Position numbers and translations under genes: made by a program. A stretch of DNA of 64,000 nucleotides from Struthidea cinerea (taxonomy: Eukaryota > Chordata > Aves > Passeriformes > Corcoracidae), in NCBI GenBank assembly GCA_013397865.1, contig VZTI01000411.1, positions 249,097 through 313,096 of the forward strand. Direction: 5' to 3'. This document shows, piece by piece, positions 53,012 through 64,000 of this stretch. Below the pieces are notes generated by a model. That model saw only the letters and a program-made list of their open reading frames with translations, ran no database searches and was not told the origin of the DNA. How positions within the stretch are numbered: position 1 is the first letter of the stretch; each line of letters begins with the position of its first letter.

Positions 53012-56000
53012 GTAAGGAAATGTGCTTAATTTGTTTTTATCAGAAGCTCTTCCAGGACAGTAGGAAACACATATTTGCAAAAGCAGAAACCTAACCAGCA
53101 AACAAATAAAAAGGAAAACCTTCAATCCAAACAGAGAGAAAACCTCAGTGTTTGAATTAAGGCTTGTCTTCCTTCAAGCTCCTCCCTGCTGCAACACTCC
53201 ATGTAGTTTAGTGTTGGATGCTTTACCATCTTGAATGCAGCTCCATCTTCCCTTGGTTTACACGTGGTGCAGCCTGAACTGCTGCGTATGTTTTATGTAA
53301 CTGCTCTAAACCCAGCGAAATCCTCCTGCCGAGAAATCCAGCTCAAGCTGGATACATACAAACTTCAACATACAGATGCAGTCAGCTAACATGAACAACG
53401 TATGGATCCAAAGCCCGTCAAATGATCCTAATCTGACATGTTCAGCTGTTTTTCCGGTAAACCAAGTTTGTGATGTAACATGTTACCAGTCCGCCTGCTT
53501 TTCATTCCCATGGAAAAGTCAAGCATTTTGTGGAGTCATTTTAAAGCTTTCTGAGTACAAACCAGAAGTCATGGAAGGAAAGATGATGAAGTGTCAGAAC
53601 TCACAAAGGATGTGGGTTTTGTGCTCCAAAGCCCTGACAGATGCTCAAGGGAGACACAGATCTGGGTGACTGTTCGATGAGATTAACTGAGCTCCCAATG
53701 TTATGGATAACATCCCAATTGCCATTTCCACCTAAACAGAGATAAACCCCACAAATCCATCTTTACTTTGAAGACATTGTAGCAGAAAGTACTGTCATGA
53801 AGGAGGACTGGCCTTTTGAGTTTGATTAATCTCACAGATTGAAGTTATGTTCTTTGAAAGTAGTAATTGAGTTTCTTTTGTATAAAACAAATGCCGTGCC
53901 TATAAATAACCCCTGGGACAGTACTCAGTGATGCTATGCTGGAGTGAAACCAAGCAAATTGAAGAGTCAGAAAAAGAGCATTTTAAACAGGATTTTTTTT
54001 CCCATGGCAGTAAAGCAATTTTAATATTATTTTGTTGGATGTATTTTATGTTTCATGTTAAATAATCTATCAAACCATCATCTTATTCTAAAATGGAACT
54101 TCTTAGAAAGCTCATTTTTAGTTCCTGTCCATTGAAGTATTTGTGTCTCTCCTAACTCTAGATAATTAGTTGCCCTATTAGCAAGTTAGCACTACTGGAT
54201 ACACACCATCTCCACTAGGAGTGGGAAAGTTCCCTATAATCGGTGAATTTGAAGACATACATATGTACAGCTCTGCAAAAGAACAGTAAAATAAAACTTC
54301 TGCAGAGCACATTAAGAGGTAATAATGAAGAATCAATAAACCTCTTGCATGCATAAAGAACAGCTTGGGAGGAGAAGGCGATGCCAAGCAGCAAGAGCAT
54401 TTTAACAAAATTAAAATAGTTTAAATAAATATATTCCGGTGAGGTGTGAGGACAAGCTGTGCCTTTAACCAGACAGCTGCAAACAGACTGCTTACCTGTC
54501 TGCAGGAAAGTTGCCTAGAGCTCCTATAAACATCACACAAATTTCCAGTGCCTCCCTGTGCCCAGGAGGGGAAGAATGGATCACAGTCAGCTGAAGGACA
54601 TTGCAGCTGCCTGCAAGTTATTTTTCTTTACAGGGTGTTGTGAATCTCCAGGGTTATTTTATTATATTAGTAGAAGCAGCTTATTAACTGGAATAAAAAA
54701 ATTGACCCAAATAATTCTCGGTAAATGATTAGTGCCCTACTTGGACTGAGCTGAAGTGGCAGCAGTTTCAAGGCTAAGTCCTCGTTTATGCAGTGAGTTG
54801 CAGTTGTCAAAGCAGCAATGCTGTGCTAAAAGACTACAGTCAATCCTCAAATCCCTCTATTCCATCAGGCTCTACTCCACTTCCAGGGAGCTGATTCCTG
54901 CTCGCTTTCGTAAACAGCCCAGCTGGGATGATGCTGCAGCCTGAGAAGCCTCACGCATTTGCAATAGGTGCCACTCGGACCTGTAGCATAAAGCCTGTCA
55001 GCAGCGTTTGGCAGTGGCCCTGGCAGTGCCCGTGTGGCTCTGAGCTCTCCACAGAGCTGGCGCAGGATCTGCAGCGCTCTGGGAGCAGCCCAGGGTGGAA
55101 TTGCACCGTCCTGGTGTGGGCGATGACACAAGGTTAACCTGGCAGGTTCTGTCACCCTTTCTCCTCACACAAGCCCCAGCCTGGCTGCCCATTCACGGCG
55201 TGGCCCGGGCCACATCTGTGCCCTTCTCTCCTCCCCAGCTCTGCTCACACAGGCAGGTGCCAGCCTGCCCCTGGAAAGCTCCCGAAATGCAGCTTCACTC
55301 TGGGGAACCAGCTTAACTCTCTGAGAGGTTACAGGCTGCAGGGTCTGCCATACAGCGGGGTTAATTCCCAGCAAAATCACAGCCCTGCTTCTGATTACCT
55401 TGGAATACTGAGGACTGGTGTTTTCCTTAGCCATGGATCTAAGGTCTGTGCTTTGTTGTGTCCCCAGACCATCTCTAAAATACGGTGTTGGGACCCACTG
55501 CCACCCAAAGCAGCACATCCACTTTGATCAAAGCACAAGCTGATCATTCCTGCCCAAGAACACCGCTGTTGTGAGCCTCAGAAATCCTCCAAGAGGAATA
55601 TCCTCTGCCTGTCATCCCTTCATTACCCACTGCACTTCCCTGGGCCGGGCACTGAAGGAGCCCTGTCTGGCAGCAGTTTCACTGTGGCACAGCTGTCAGC
55701 TGCTTGCCTTTCCCGAGGATGTGAGGAACGTGCAGAGCAGAGTTACCTTGAACACATTTAGGGAGCTCCCCCCTCAATGTTTCTCCCCATTGGGAGCACG
55801 AAGCTGAGGAGGTTTACCTGCACTTCCAGCTCTGGGGTAAGGGCTGCCTGTCAAACGACGCGGGCAGTGGTTCACACACCGATGATTGAGTGCAGGCTGC
55901 CTTCACAAGGAGCTGAAATGTAGGCAATGAACTTTTTCCCCCTCCCCTTCCCTGTATCATAGCAACTGTGCTACTGCAAGGGCTATTTTAAGAACAGTAA

Positions 56001-57031
56001 CTTTTCACCAAACGTGATTATGAGGCAGACTGAGTGAGCTCAGTGTGCAAAAATACTGCATCCCTTCCGCAGCATCTCTGGGCCAAAATCTGATACCCTC
56101 ACCCAAAAGGATAGGAAATTACACTGCAGATTGTCCAAATAGCATCAAAAAGAGGTAACTGTGAATGTTGCTATTTTAAAATCAATATTCAAGGAACTTG
56201 TAGTGATATCATGGCAAGAAAACACCGCCCTGTCAGGAGCTTCCAGAAGGGAGTGTCCAGGGCTGAGAAATACAAGCTGGGAGGTGAAGGGTGGACAGCA
56301 GGAGTGTCCATCAGCATGGAGAGCTGCCCAGGGAGGGAAGTGATTGCCTTCTGTGGTTTGCAACAGTGATGTAGGCCTTGTAAATTCTGAGGGAGTAAAA
56401 GGGTAGTTTGTATTCTGAGGACTCTTGCCTGAATAGGAGAATACTAGAAAAGCTTCAGTCATCAAGATGCATACAGCTGCAGGGATCACTGGCACAAAAA
56501 TCTTTCAGAGTAAGCAAAGGGAGCAGTTTCTAGGTCTGCATGAAGAGGGATTTGAATTTCTGATCAGCTCAATCACACAGGACACACTTTTCAAAGCTGA
56601 GTAACTAAAACTGTGCTAAAAACCTGCAGCTCGGTGGGGAACATGAGCAGCCTTTCCTTCAGTGAGTCGTGCACAGAGCCTGACACAACCCAGACATGTC
56701 AGACCAACCTGGGCACTTGCTGCACCATGGGCTCTGCTCGTGCAAGGAAGGAATTGCCTTCTCCCAGAGACCTTTTGCTCAGGCTGCTGGATGCCCACAG
56801 AAATAGGTGCCTCATTGAGAAATCCGAGTGGGTTTTAGTATCCAGATGGGCCGGTGTCCACAGGATTTGCATTACAGGTGGTTAACACAGAGATGGGGTG
56901 CTGCTCTAAGGGAAGTCTCAGTCCTCTGAGCACTGGGAGGTTTGAGACTCCCTCTTCTCAAGAGGATAGCAGGGGGGTCTCAGCTTTCACTGCTCATGGT
57001 TTAGTTAAGATTAAATGACTTGTTGTTTTAG
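53012..57031 (+). other. PHACTR3: PHACTR3 intron (4,020 bp, phase 1)
   Basis: The intron begins GTAAGG and ends TTGTTTTAG. It contains no recognised repeat or gene. GC rises around 54.9-55.3 kb, where short frames appear on both strands without recognisable products. An AT-rich stretch lies at about 53.99-54.1 kb. Confidence 0.88.
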
Positions 57032-57214
57032 ATTCTGAAGGCAAAGCCTGCACTGGTGACGATGCCACGAGGGCAACGCAGAGCGAAGCTCCAGCACCCG
57101 CGTGCCAGGCACTCGCATCAGAGGAGGGGCAGCAGGAGACCACAACGGCAGCCACAGCAAATGTGACCTCCTTTGGTGAGGAGCTGCACTTGGATGAGCC
57201 GAAAGAAGATGCAG
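57032..57214 (+). CDS. PHACTR3: PHACTR3 exon encoding an acidic low-complexity linker
   Basis: This 183-bp exon lies between GTTTTAG and GTATTGG and is phase 1/1. It encodes residues 80-139 from the ATG at 51,925, with Asp-79 split across the upstream junction. The peptide opens Asp-Ser-Glu-Gly-Lys-Ala-Cys, where I recall human PHACTR3 having Asp-Ala-Glu-Ser-Lys-Thr-Cys, and continues as Ala/Thr/Glu/Gln-rich sequence ending in an acidic Glu-Glu-Leu-His-Leu-Asp-Glu-Pro-Lys-Glu-Asp-Ala tail. No folded domain is seen. It is the disordered linker between RPEL-N and the proline-rich part, and it is clearly less conserved than the two preceding exons. The assignment rests on the preserved reading phase, the junction residues and the length. 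Confidence 0.88.
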
Positions 57215-60200
57215 GTATTGGATAGAAAATGTTTTCAAAAAAACTATGAAGTGTTATAAAAATACTTCTGCTGAGGAGTTGAATATGTCAGCGCATTAAA
57301 GGGTCAAAGCACCTTGTTCAGCTCAGCTCCATACTGGGTTAGCAATTGGTACTTAAAAGCAGTGATTTGTGAGACTTCCACCAAACTGAGGAACTACACA
57401 AAGCTTGGCATGATGGGATTAGTTGAATTATGAGATGATCCAGTCTTGGCATGGTGCCCCTTTGGTATCAGCAGTGGCTGCTGTGAAGATGAAATAAGCT
57501 TCTCTTAAAAAGATTTCTTAAACTTCTGTGCCAAGCCTGGATTTGTTCGTCCTGGCTCAGGAGACCAATGTCAATACACAGCCCACACTGTCCATATCAT
57601 CACCCTGTCCCCAGCATGCTGCAAACACCAGTGAAGCTCGATACCAGGAGCACAGATCAGCTAAAGCAAGCTCCTTTCATGCAGCTCTGCTCCGGTGAGC
57701 TCATCCATGGCAGCAGTTCCTGGGGACTAGAGCAGCCAGGCACAACCCAGCAGCTGGAGGGTTCCATTCACTTCCTGACAACCAAGAAATGCAAAGCTGC
57801 AGATACAATGATTTATCTTGGTTTGTGAGGAGTGCCATGTAGTGATTATGGGTCTTCCTGGCCTCTGGTCAATCTTACACCTTCTCCATCTGCCCTGGCT
57901 GCCTTTTGTTCTCTGTCCCACCCTTTCAGGCCCTTCTTTCTCAGGGGTCCCAGCCCCTGGCTGCTCTCCCCAAGCCCACCCCTGCCTGCTTCCACCCTCA
58001 GCCTGCTTCAGCAGCTCGTAATGGAAATTGTTCCCTCATTAGCTGAGGCAAAACCCATTCATCACCCCGTTCTTACAACAACCAGATCCAATCTTGACCA
58101 GATTACAGGTTTCTTTTCTTCTTTCTCTTTTCTAGCATGTTTAATTCTGTATCACTTGTGAAATTTCTTTCTGAACTTCTAATTCTTACCATGGGGACGT
58201 GCTACCATGGAAAGATAGCACCAATAAGGTGTCATGTACTTAATCTTATGGCTCTGCATAAACTTGTACTGTGATTTAAAATTTACCTTATGGTGTGTTC
58301 AGAGTTGTGCATTGAAGCTTTCAAAATTATCCCAATTTCTTAGGTCTCTTTCCCGAATCCTAGTTCCTTTTATTGTTTCCCTGAAGCAATCTTTCCTGTC
58401 TTCTGTATTTCTTTTCCTCCATTTTTTGAGGCATCATTTTCCCAGGTTCCACAAAAATCCCTGTGGGATTACATTCTCCTGTCTACCTAGTCTGAGAGGC
58501 TCCACTTCAGTTTGTAGGAAATCTTTCTACCTCTTCCATTGGTGGCCTCTGGCTTCCAAAAGAATTACTGCTGATCTAGTCTTAATGTGCTAATTTATCC
58601 CTGTCTGTCCATCCTAACATTCCTGTCTCTAGTGAGTGCACCTGAAGGAATTAATTGGGTGGGAAAGCTCTTCAAAATTGTCAGAGTGTGTTGCTAAGTT
58701 TATTATAATGTCAAGTTCTTTATAACATCTGCCCTTGGGCTCAATCCAGGCCTGATGTAGTGGGTGTCTTTCCAGAAATTCATATGAGTAAGTGACCAGC
58801 TAGAAACAAAGAGAACATATTTGTTTTATACCCAATGTGTTCTGTGTCATCCTGAGGTTGTGGGATGAAGGCCAAGGAGGGGAAGAGGAGAAAACACAAT
58901 TTGTAGACTTCATGTTCGTGTTAATACACAGAAAAAGAACAGCCAGGGCAAAAAGAGGGCAGTTTTTCCCACCTAACTTTGCCAGCAGCCTTGGGGACAG
59001 TCCCAAGGGGAGGATTTCTACCTAGTAATGAGATGGCATTTTGACAAGTGGCACTCCATGAATAATTCGCTACTCCAGCAGGAGCCTAGTGCTGAGCACT
59101 TGGAATATTTTCAGCAGCATAATATTCACTCTGCAGTATGAAATCTGTTAATGGGTTTGTGTGCTCCAGACTCAGGTCTGCCTGACACCACTCCCAGACC
59201 AGGGTGGAGTTCAGGAGCAAAAAAGTCTGACTGGGGCTGCGAGTGTTTGGGATCCACCTTCTCTGTAGCAGAGGTCCCACTGTGGCTGCTCCCCTGCACC
59301 TGTGCCAAGCAGCCCTTCCTGTCACAGGCACACCCACTGATTCTGGAGTTACTGCCAGAGAAAGCATTGCTCCACTCAGGGAAATGCACTCAAATCTGAC
59401 TAATTTTCCTCTCAAGCTCCTCACATCTACTGGGGCTCTTGATCTTTCTATAATGTAACCCATTAGTGACTTTATTTTTCCCTTCCTCTATTACCCATTT
59501 TGTCTCCTGTGCAGTGGGCACAAACACCCAAGTGATGTCACCCTGGAACAAGGCATTTCCCTAGAAGCACATTTAAAAAAATTATTTCCTTCTGTAATGC
59601 ACATAACTATCACATACGGCAGCTTTCCTGTCATGACAAATTTCACAAGAACTCCTGTTAATGATGCATATTTATTCTACTTTCCTGTCTCTTTTGAGTG
59701 ATAAATACTCATTCCTCCTCTTCTAGGCATACTCATTAATCTGTTTGTCAACAAATTAAATGCCATTATCTTGCTAGTGCTATTGTTTCCAACTGCCTGA
59801 GTGCTTTGGTTCCTCCCCACGCACTCTGAGCACGAGGCTGCTGAATGTTCATTAATACAGAGAGTTTGAATTCCCAACGAGACACACAAAACTGAGCCAA
59901 GAGAAGATTCGTGATGCAGCAGCTGTGGGTGCCACTGCAGCGAGATTTCAGGAGATACCCTAGAATGGTTTGGAGGGAAAGGTCCTCTGGTTAGACAATC
60001 CAGAGTGCCAAAAGGAGTGGGATTTGCCCAGGAGTTTGGACCTCTCTCATGCTCTGCACGACCCCAGCTTTGGATCCTCAGCACAGGAAGACGTAGACCT
60101 GTTGGAGGGCCAGAGTCCCACCAAAAGGATCAGAGGGAGGGAATGCCTCTGCTGAGAGGGCAGTCTGAGAGAGTTGGGGTCATCCAGATGGAGAAAAGAA

Positions 60201-61739
60201 GGCTCCAGGGAGATCTTGTTGCAGCCCTTCTGTACTTAGAGGGAGCTTTATAAAAAAGATGGGGACAAACTTTTTGATAGGACCTGTTCATGTAGGACAA
60301 GGGGTAATGTTTGTAAACTAAAAGAAGGAATATTCAGGCTAGATACAAGGAAGAATTTCTTCACAATGAGGGTGGAACACATTGCCCAGAGAGGCGGTAG
60401 ATGCCTCATCCCTGGAAACATCCAAGGTCAGGTTGGATGGGACTCTCAGCAATTTGATTTCGTTGAAGATGTCCCTGGTCGTTTCAGGGGGTTGGACTAA
60501 ATACCTTTAAAGGTCCCTTCCAACACAAACTATTCTGTGATTCTGTGCTTAGGAGAGATTTAAACAGTGATCTCCCCATTTGGATGAGTGCTTCGCCTGC
60601 TGGGGTAGGAAAAATGACCCTCATGGCTGCTGCTGAGCCCAGAGTGGCTGGAAATGCAGTTTGGAGGGAGCCTGGCCATGGCTGTGCACCTGGATCAGAG
60701 TCAGCCTCGAGCCTCTCAGTGGTTCCCCACACCTGCCAAAGCAGAGATCAGGACATGTAACAGAGTGAAAGCCCAGCAGTGAGGCTCTGTGCCAGTCTGG
60801 GCGCTGCCAGAGCAGCTGTATCTGAGCAGAATTCAAGGATGCTAATTTTGGACTTCATCACTGAAATTCCACCTATGTCCTGCTTCAGCTTCATGCCTTT
60901 CTGGATCTATTCCCCTGTGCCCTCGTCACAGCCTGGTCAATTTGATGAACTGCTCAGTGATTCAGCCTGCACTAACTTTCACATCTAAGTGCTTTTACCA
61001 TCCTTGCAGATATAATCCTGAAATGAGCAGTGCTTCACCATCTCCAATTAGGGCTTTGGAGACTGAATTTTTTCTTGAGTACTTCACTGGTTCCCTGTTG
61101 CACTCTAACTGCTCAGATCCGATAGCAAATCTTTTCTGTGGCAGGTTCTTTCTGGTTATCAACTTCAACCTCAGGAAAGGCTCAACAGCTCTGGACTCAG
61201 GTACAGTAAAAGGAGACCCGGGAAGCAAGTTGAAATCATGTATTAAATAAGATAAAAATCATATGGGGAAAATAAACACACACATCAACTATTGGGAAGT
61301 CAGTTTTTAGGTAATAATATGGGTTTGATACACTTTGCCCTTTGGCTGTGTGTTCCTAGACAGAAGAGTACTCACCCAGTGACTGTGGCACCACAGCTGT
61401 GTGCTCTGAGAAAATTCATTGCAGTTCTCAGAAGTAGCTTTGCCTTGCTATCCTCATTATTAAAAAAAAAAAAAGTCAGGGGAAAAGGCTTCAGGGAAGT
61501 AAAGGAAGCTCAGCAGTTGTCTCAGGAACATCAAAACTAACATTTCTTCAATATCTTTGTACATCTTATTCTTCACCTGCCCTGGCTGGTTGGCTGTTTC
61601 TCACAATTACTTTCACTGTGGAAAAGAAGTGCTTCTAGCTGTGTGCCATGTGTTCAGTTTTTCTGAATGTTCCTGGCATTGTCCCCGGCCTATCATTATT
61701 AACTTTGTGTTCCATTAATTTCACTCGTCTTCCCACTAG
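57215..61739 (+). other. PHACTR3: PHACTR3 intron (4,525 bp, phase 1) with a CR1 insertion
   Basis: The intron begins GTATTGG and ends TTCCCACTAG. It contains a sense-strand CR1 3' end at about 60.03-60.55 kb and an A12 tract at about 61,462-61,473. A pyrimidine-rich part spans about 58.1-58.6 kb. No other gene is supported. Confidence 0.88.
60025..60548 (+). repeat. CR1 LINE 3'-end copy, plus strand
   Basis: This is a 5'-truncated CR1 of about 0.5 kb. Landmarks in order are TCAGCACAGGAAGAC with GACCTGTTGGAG (about 60,078-60,104), GAGAGAGTTGGGGT, AGAAGGCTCCAGGGAGATCT, AAGATGGGGACAAACTTTTT, AGGACAAGGGGTAATG, AGGAAGAATTTCTTCACAAT, TTGCCCAGAGAGGCGG, GGTTGGACTAAATACC and AGGTCCCTTCCAACAC. It ends in two exact ATTCTGTG octamers at 60,532-60,547, the CR1 3' signature. 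It lies in the same orientation as PHACTR3 within an intron. The left border is uncertain by tens of bases, and no intact reverse-transcriptase domain remains. Confidence 0.93.
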
Positions 61740-61943
61740 CCAAGAAACCTTCAGCACCCACGGAAGAACTGGAGGATGCCAGCCTGCCAGCATCTGAAGA
61801 CAGTCCACAAGCCTTACTCGTACCTGAATCCACAGATTCCCCCCAGAAGCAGACAGAAAGAAACCCAGCACAGCTTCCCAGCCCTCCATTGCTCCCAGCT
61901 CCACCACCTAAGGCAATCTCCAAAATCACCAAGAGCGTAACAG
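61740..61943 (+). CDS. PHACTR3: PHACTR3 exon encoding acidic and proline-rich linker
   Basis: This 204-bp exon lies between CCCACTAG and GTCAGT and is phase 1/1. It encodes residues 141-207 from the ATG at 51,925, with Ala-140 and Gly-208 split across the junctions. The first half is acidic and Ser/Pro-rich (Glu-Glu-Leu-Glu-Asp, then Ala-Ser-Glu-Asp-Ser). Residues 184-197 read Gln-Leu-Pro-Ser-Pro-Pro-Leu-Leu-Pro-Ala-Pro-Pro-Pro-Lys, almost the same as the human PHACTR3 stretch I recall. The exon ends Ser-Lys-Ile-Thr-Lys-Ser-Val-Thr, where human has Ser-Lys-Thr-Thr-Lys-Asn-Val-Thr. The proline run could bind SH3- or WW-type domains (inference). This is the strongest paralogue-specific evidence for PHACTR3 rather than PHACTR1, 2 or 4. 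Confidence 0.93.
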
Positions 61944-64000
61944 GTCAGTCATCATTGCTCAGGAAAGATTTTTCCCATCCTTTATGTGTTGTTCACCTCC
62001 TGTCAAATCCTTTTCTCGTGTCTGTTTTTAAGGCCCAGACTGCTGAGAATCAGGCCAGTTATACTGAGTGAGCCGTAACCATGTCTGGCTGCCCGATAAC
62101 AATGCACCGATCTTTGTACTTCACATATTTATCTGAATCTCTCAGGGGGTTATTTGGTGTGAGTCTATAGCACTAAACACACGTAAAACAAATCAAACCA
62201 GCTGCAGACATCTGCTCGATCCCATGCTCATATCGATATGCTGTAAAACACAGGGAAGATTTAGATGTTTTCATTACCTAGGCTCCCACTGGAGAGCAGG
62301 ACAGCAGCCAAAATCTGGTTCAAGTCAAAGGTTCTGCAGAGGTTTCTGTCTGAAGGGTTTGCTCTCTAGGGCAGGTCTAAACTAGAGCTATGAAATCTGG
62401 TCTCGTTAACAGAACACACAAGAGTGATACACCTGGCAATCCTCTGTGCCAGACTCCATTGAACGTTTCCAAAAGCAATTCCCCTGGGCCTGATTTTCTA
62501 ATGTATTGCCAATGTTGTTACATTTCTCAGCATTCTGGCACTGCAGAAAGGGTGCTAAAATGAGAATGATTTTAGTTGGTTCCAATTTCAGGGCCCCTAC
62601 ATATGGTAAAAGCAGTTAAAAGGGCCTTATTGCAAATTAGAATCAAGTCCTGACATCTAAATGTCAGACCTGTTGGATATTTAGACTTTTAAATGACAGC
62701 CATTATGTGAGCCCTGATTTGCATCCACACTCATCATCTGGCACAATGAGTAGGGTTTTCAAAGTCACCAGGAAACAAAACATCAGAGAGGCACTGTGAC
62801 CTGACCACTGGGGCTTATAGAAAATACTGAGGTTTTCAGTCTCTTCGAAGAAAATTACAAGTATTTGTTTCCCATGGAAACGATTCATACTTTGTCTGTG
62901 CTTAAACACTGTAATAACTCAAGTGGGAGCTGGATTCAAAATGGTATTTTAGTGCTCCTTGGGAGCTGCTGTTCAGGTTGCTTCACCATCCTGTGCTGTG
63001 GGTGAGGCTCCCCTTCCACCCTGCAACAGGAACAGGCAGCCCCAGGCCCCCTGTGCCTTTGCTCAGCTGAGGAGAAGGCCATGCTTGGCATCAGATGTGT
63101 TTGGAAACCCGACCCACGCAGGGTATAGAGATTACACCTCCACCAGGCACTTCAGAGCATTTAGAGTTCAGATATTTTGCTGCTTAACCCAAGTATTTCC
63201 TGTAGCATCTGAGATATTTTGGGTTTTGGTATTTAATTCTCATTTACATTTTCCACAAAGAACAACTTTTAATTTTCTCAATGACCCCAGTAACTCCAGA
63301 CCCTTTTCCAGTAGTGATTGTACATGTTTATTTTTGTGGGGATGTGGAGGCAGTGCTGAGTTAAAATTAAACGAATACCGTCAGTCAGTGAGAGGAAATA
63401 CAAAAGTGTAGGGAGAGAGAAAGGGCGATTATGAAAGAAAAGGAAGATGAAGAGGATGAAAAGCTCTTTTGTGTTTAGTTTTTTCCCCCCTATACAATAC
63501 CAGGGATGCTGTCAGCAGAGGAGTGAGGAGTAAGTCAAGCACCAATTAATCAGAGAGAGGAGGAACAGGGCAAGGTGCCAAGACATCACTTTGCAAGATT
63601 ATTCACCGAACATCTGTCATTACGACAAATCAGGTGTGATCTCAGGAAATTCTCAATATTGTCCGAAGCTGCAATGAGGATGAAGTTGGCCCTTGACCTG
63701 TTCCAGGAACAAGCTGGTGTAAAGACAAAACATCTCCTCTCTTCCTGCTTCAAGGCTGAGCTGAACCCGTGGTTCTTGCTCTGAGGAAACACAGACCCCT
63801 TTTCTCCCTGTGCAGAGGATAAAGTGGCTCGGGAAGTGGTTTTGCCCATCCCCTCAGGCCATGATTCAATGGGCAGCAATTGATAATAAACGTCCTCTGT
63901 CCATCTCCACCACAGCACAAAACCAGAACCCCCTTGGAGTATCAAACCCCATCTTTGCTCAGCAGAGCTTGGCTGTGTCCTGGCTGGAGCAGCCACTCTG
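61944..64000 (+). other. PHACTR3: PHACTR3 intron, incomplete (at least 2,057 bp, phase 1)
   Basis: The intron starts GTCAGT and runs off the window. The next exon, expected to complete a split Gly codon and continue with Gln, is not seen. The rest of the protein, with three C-terminal RPEL motifs and the PP1-binding tail, lies beyond the window. A 150-codon forward frame at 62,959-63,411 has no recognisable content and no splice context. A purine-rich stretch lies at about 63,408-63,465. Confidence 0.85.

Noticed and set aside
59960..59990. A GAATGGTTTGGAGGGAAAGG word resembling an antisense CR1 end just before the sense CR1 copy
   Set aside because: The similarity stops after about 25 bases, and the next blocks of an antisense CR1 are missing, so a second element is not supported.
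59677..60084. 135-codon antisense frame overlapping the CR1 copy
   Set aside because: It lies antisense to the CR1 3' end and its flank and has no protein similarity.
62959..63411. 150-codon forward frame in the last PHACTR3 intron
   Set aside because: It does not continue the PHACTR3 reading phase (a Gly-Gln junction is expected), has no acceptor/donor pair and shows no family similarity.

Overview
The window looks like avian nuclear DNA. Its only recognisable interspersed repeats are CR1 retroposons, whose 3' ends carry the typical ATTCTGTG octamers, plus a few old relics. It also holds four coding exons, all on the + strand, of a vertebrate phosphatase-and-actin-regulator gene that I assign to PHACTR3 (scapinin). 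The species cannot be read from the sequence.

Layout. About 1-51,919 is AT-rich non-coding DNA with no supportable gene, CpG island or RNA gene. It is most simply intron 1 and/or the 5' flank of PHACTR3. It contains two short minus-strand CR1 fragments (3.48-3.65 kb and 22.30-22.36 kb), an old interspersed-repeat relic near 8.0 kb, a probable MIR-type CORE-SINE relic near 32.7 kb, a (CCAT)n microsatellite at 20.5 kb, several perfect inverted repeats, a strong G-quadruplex motif at 13.46 kb, and homeodomain/POU-motif-rich blocks that resemble conserved enhancers, mostly at 13-23 kb.

The coding part lies at 51.9-62 kb. The exons are 51,920-52,081 (TPP motif, basic nuclear-localisation segment), 52,934-53,011 (N-terminal RPEL actin-binding motif), 57,032-57,214 (acidic low-complexity linker) and 61,740-61,943 (acidic, then proline-rich linker). 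All four have AG/GT borders, are multiples of three, and are bounded by phase-1 introns, so together they encode about 208 contiguous residues of the N-terminal half. The upstream first exon of the long isoform, the three C-terminal RPEL motifs and the PP1-binding C terminus lie outside the window. A plus-strand CR1 3' end of about 0.5 kb lies in the intron between the third and fourth visible exons.

No novel multi-gene system is present. The best leads are the symmetric-exon architecture around the RPEL-N exon, the start-codon arrangement in the first visible exon, the G4 motif, the regulatory-looking cluster at 13-23 kb, and one exon-like open frame at 15.87 kb whose product I do not recognise.
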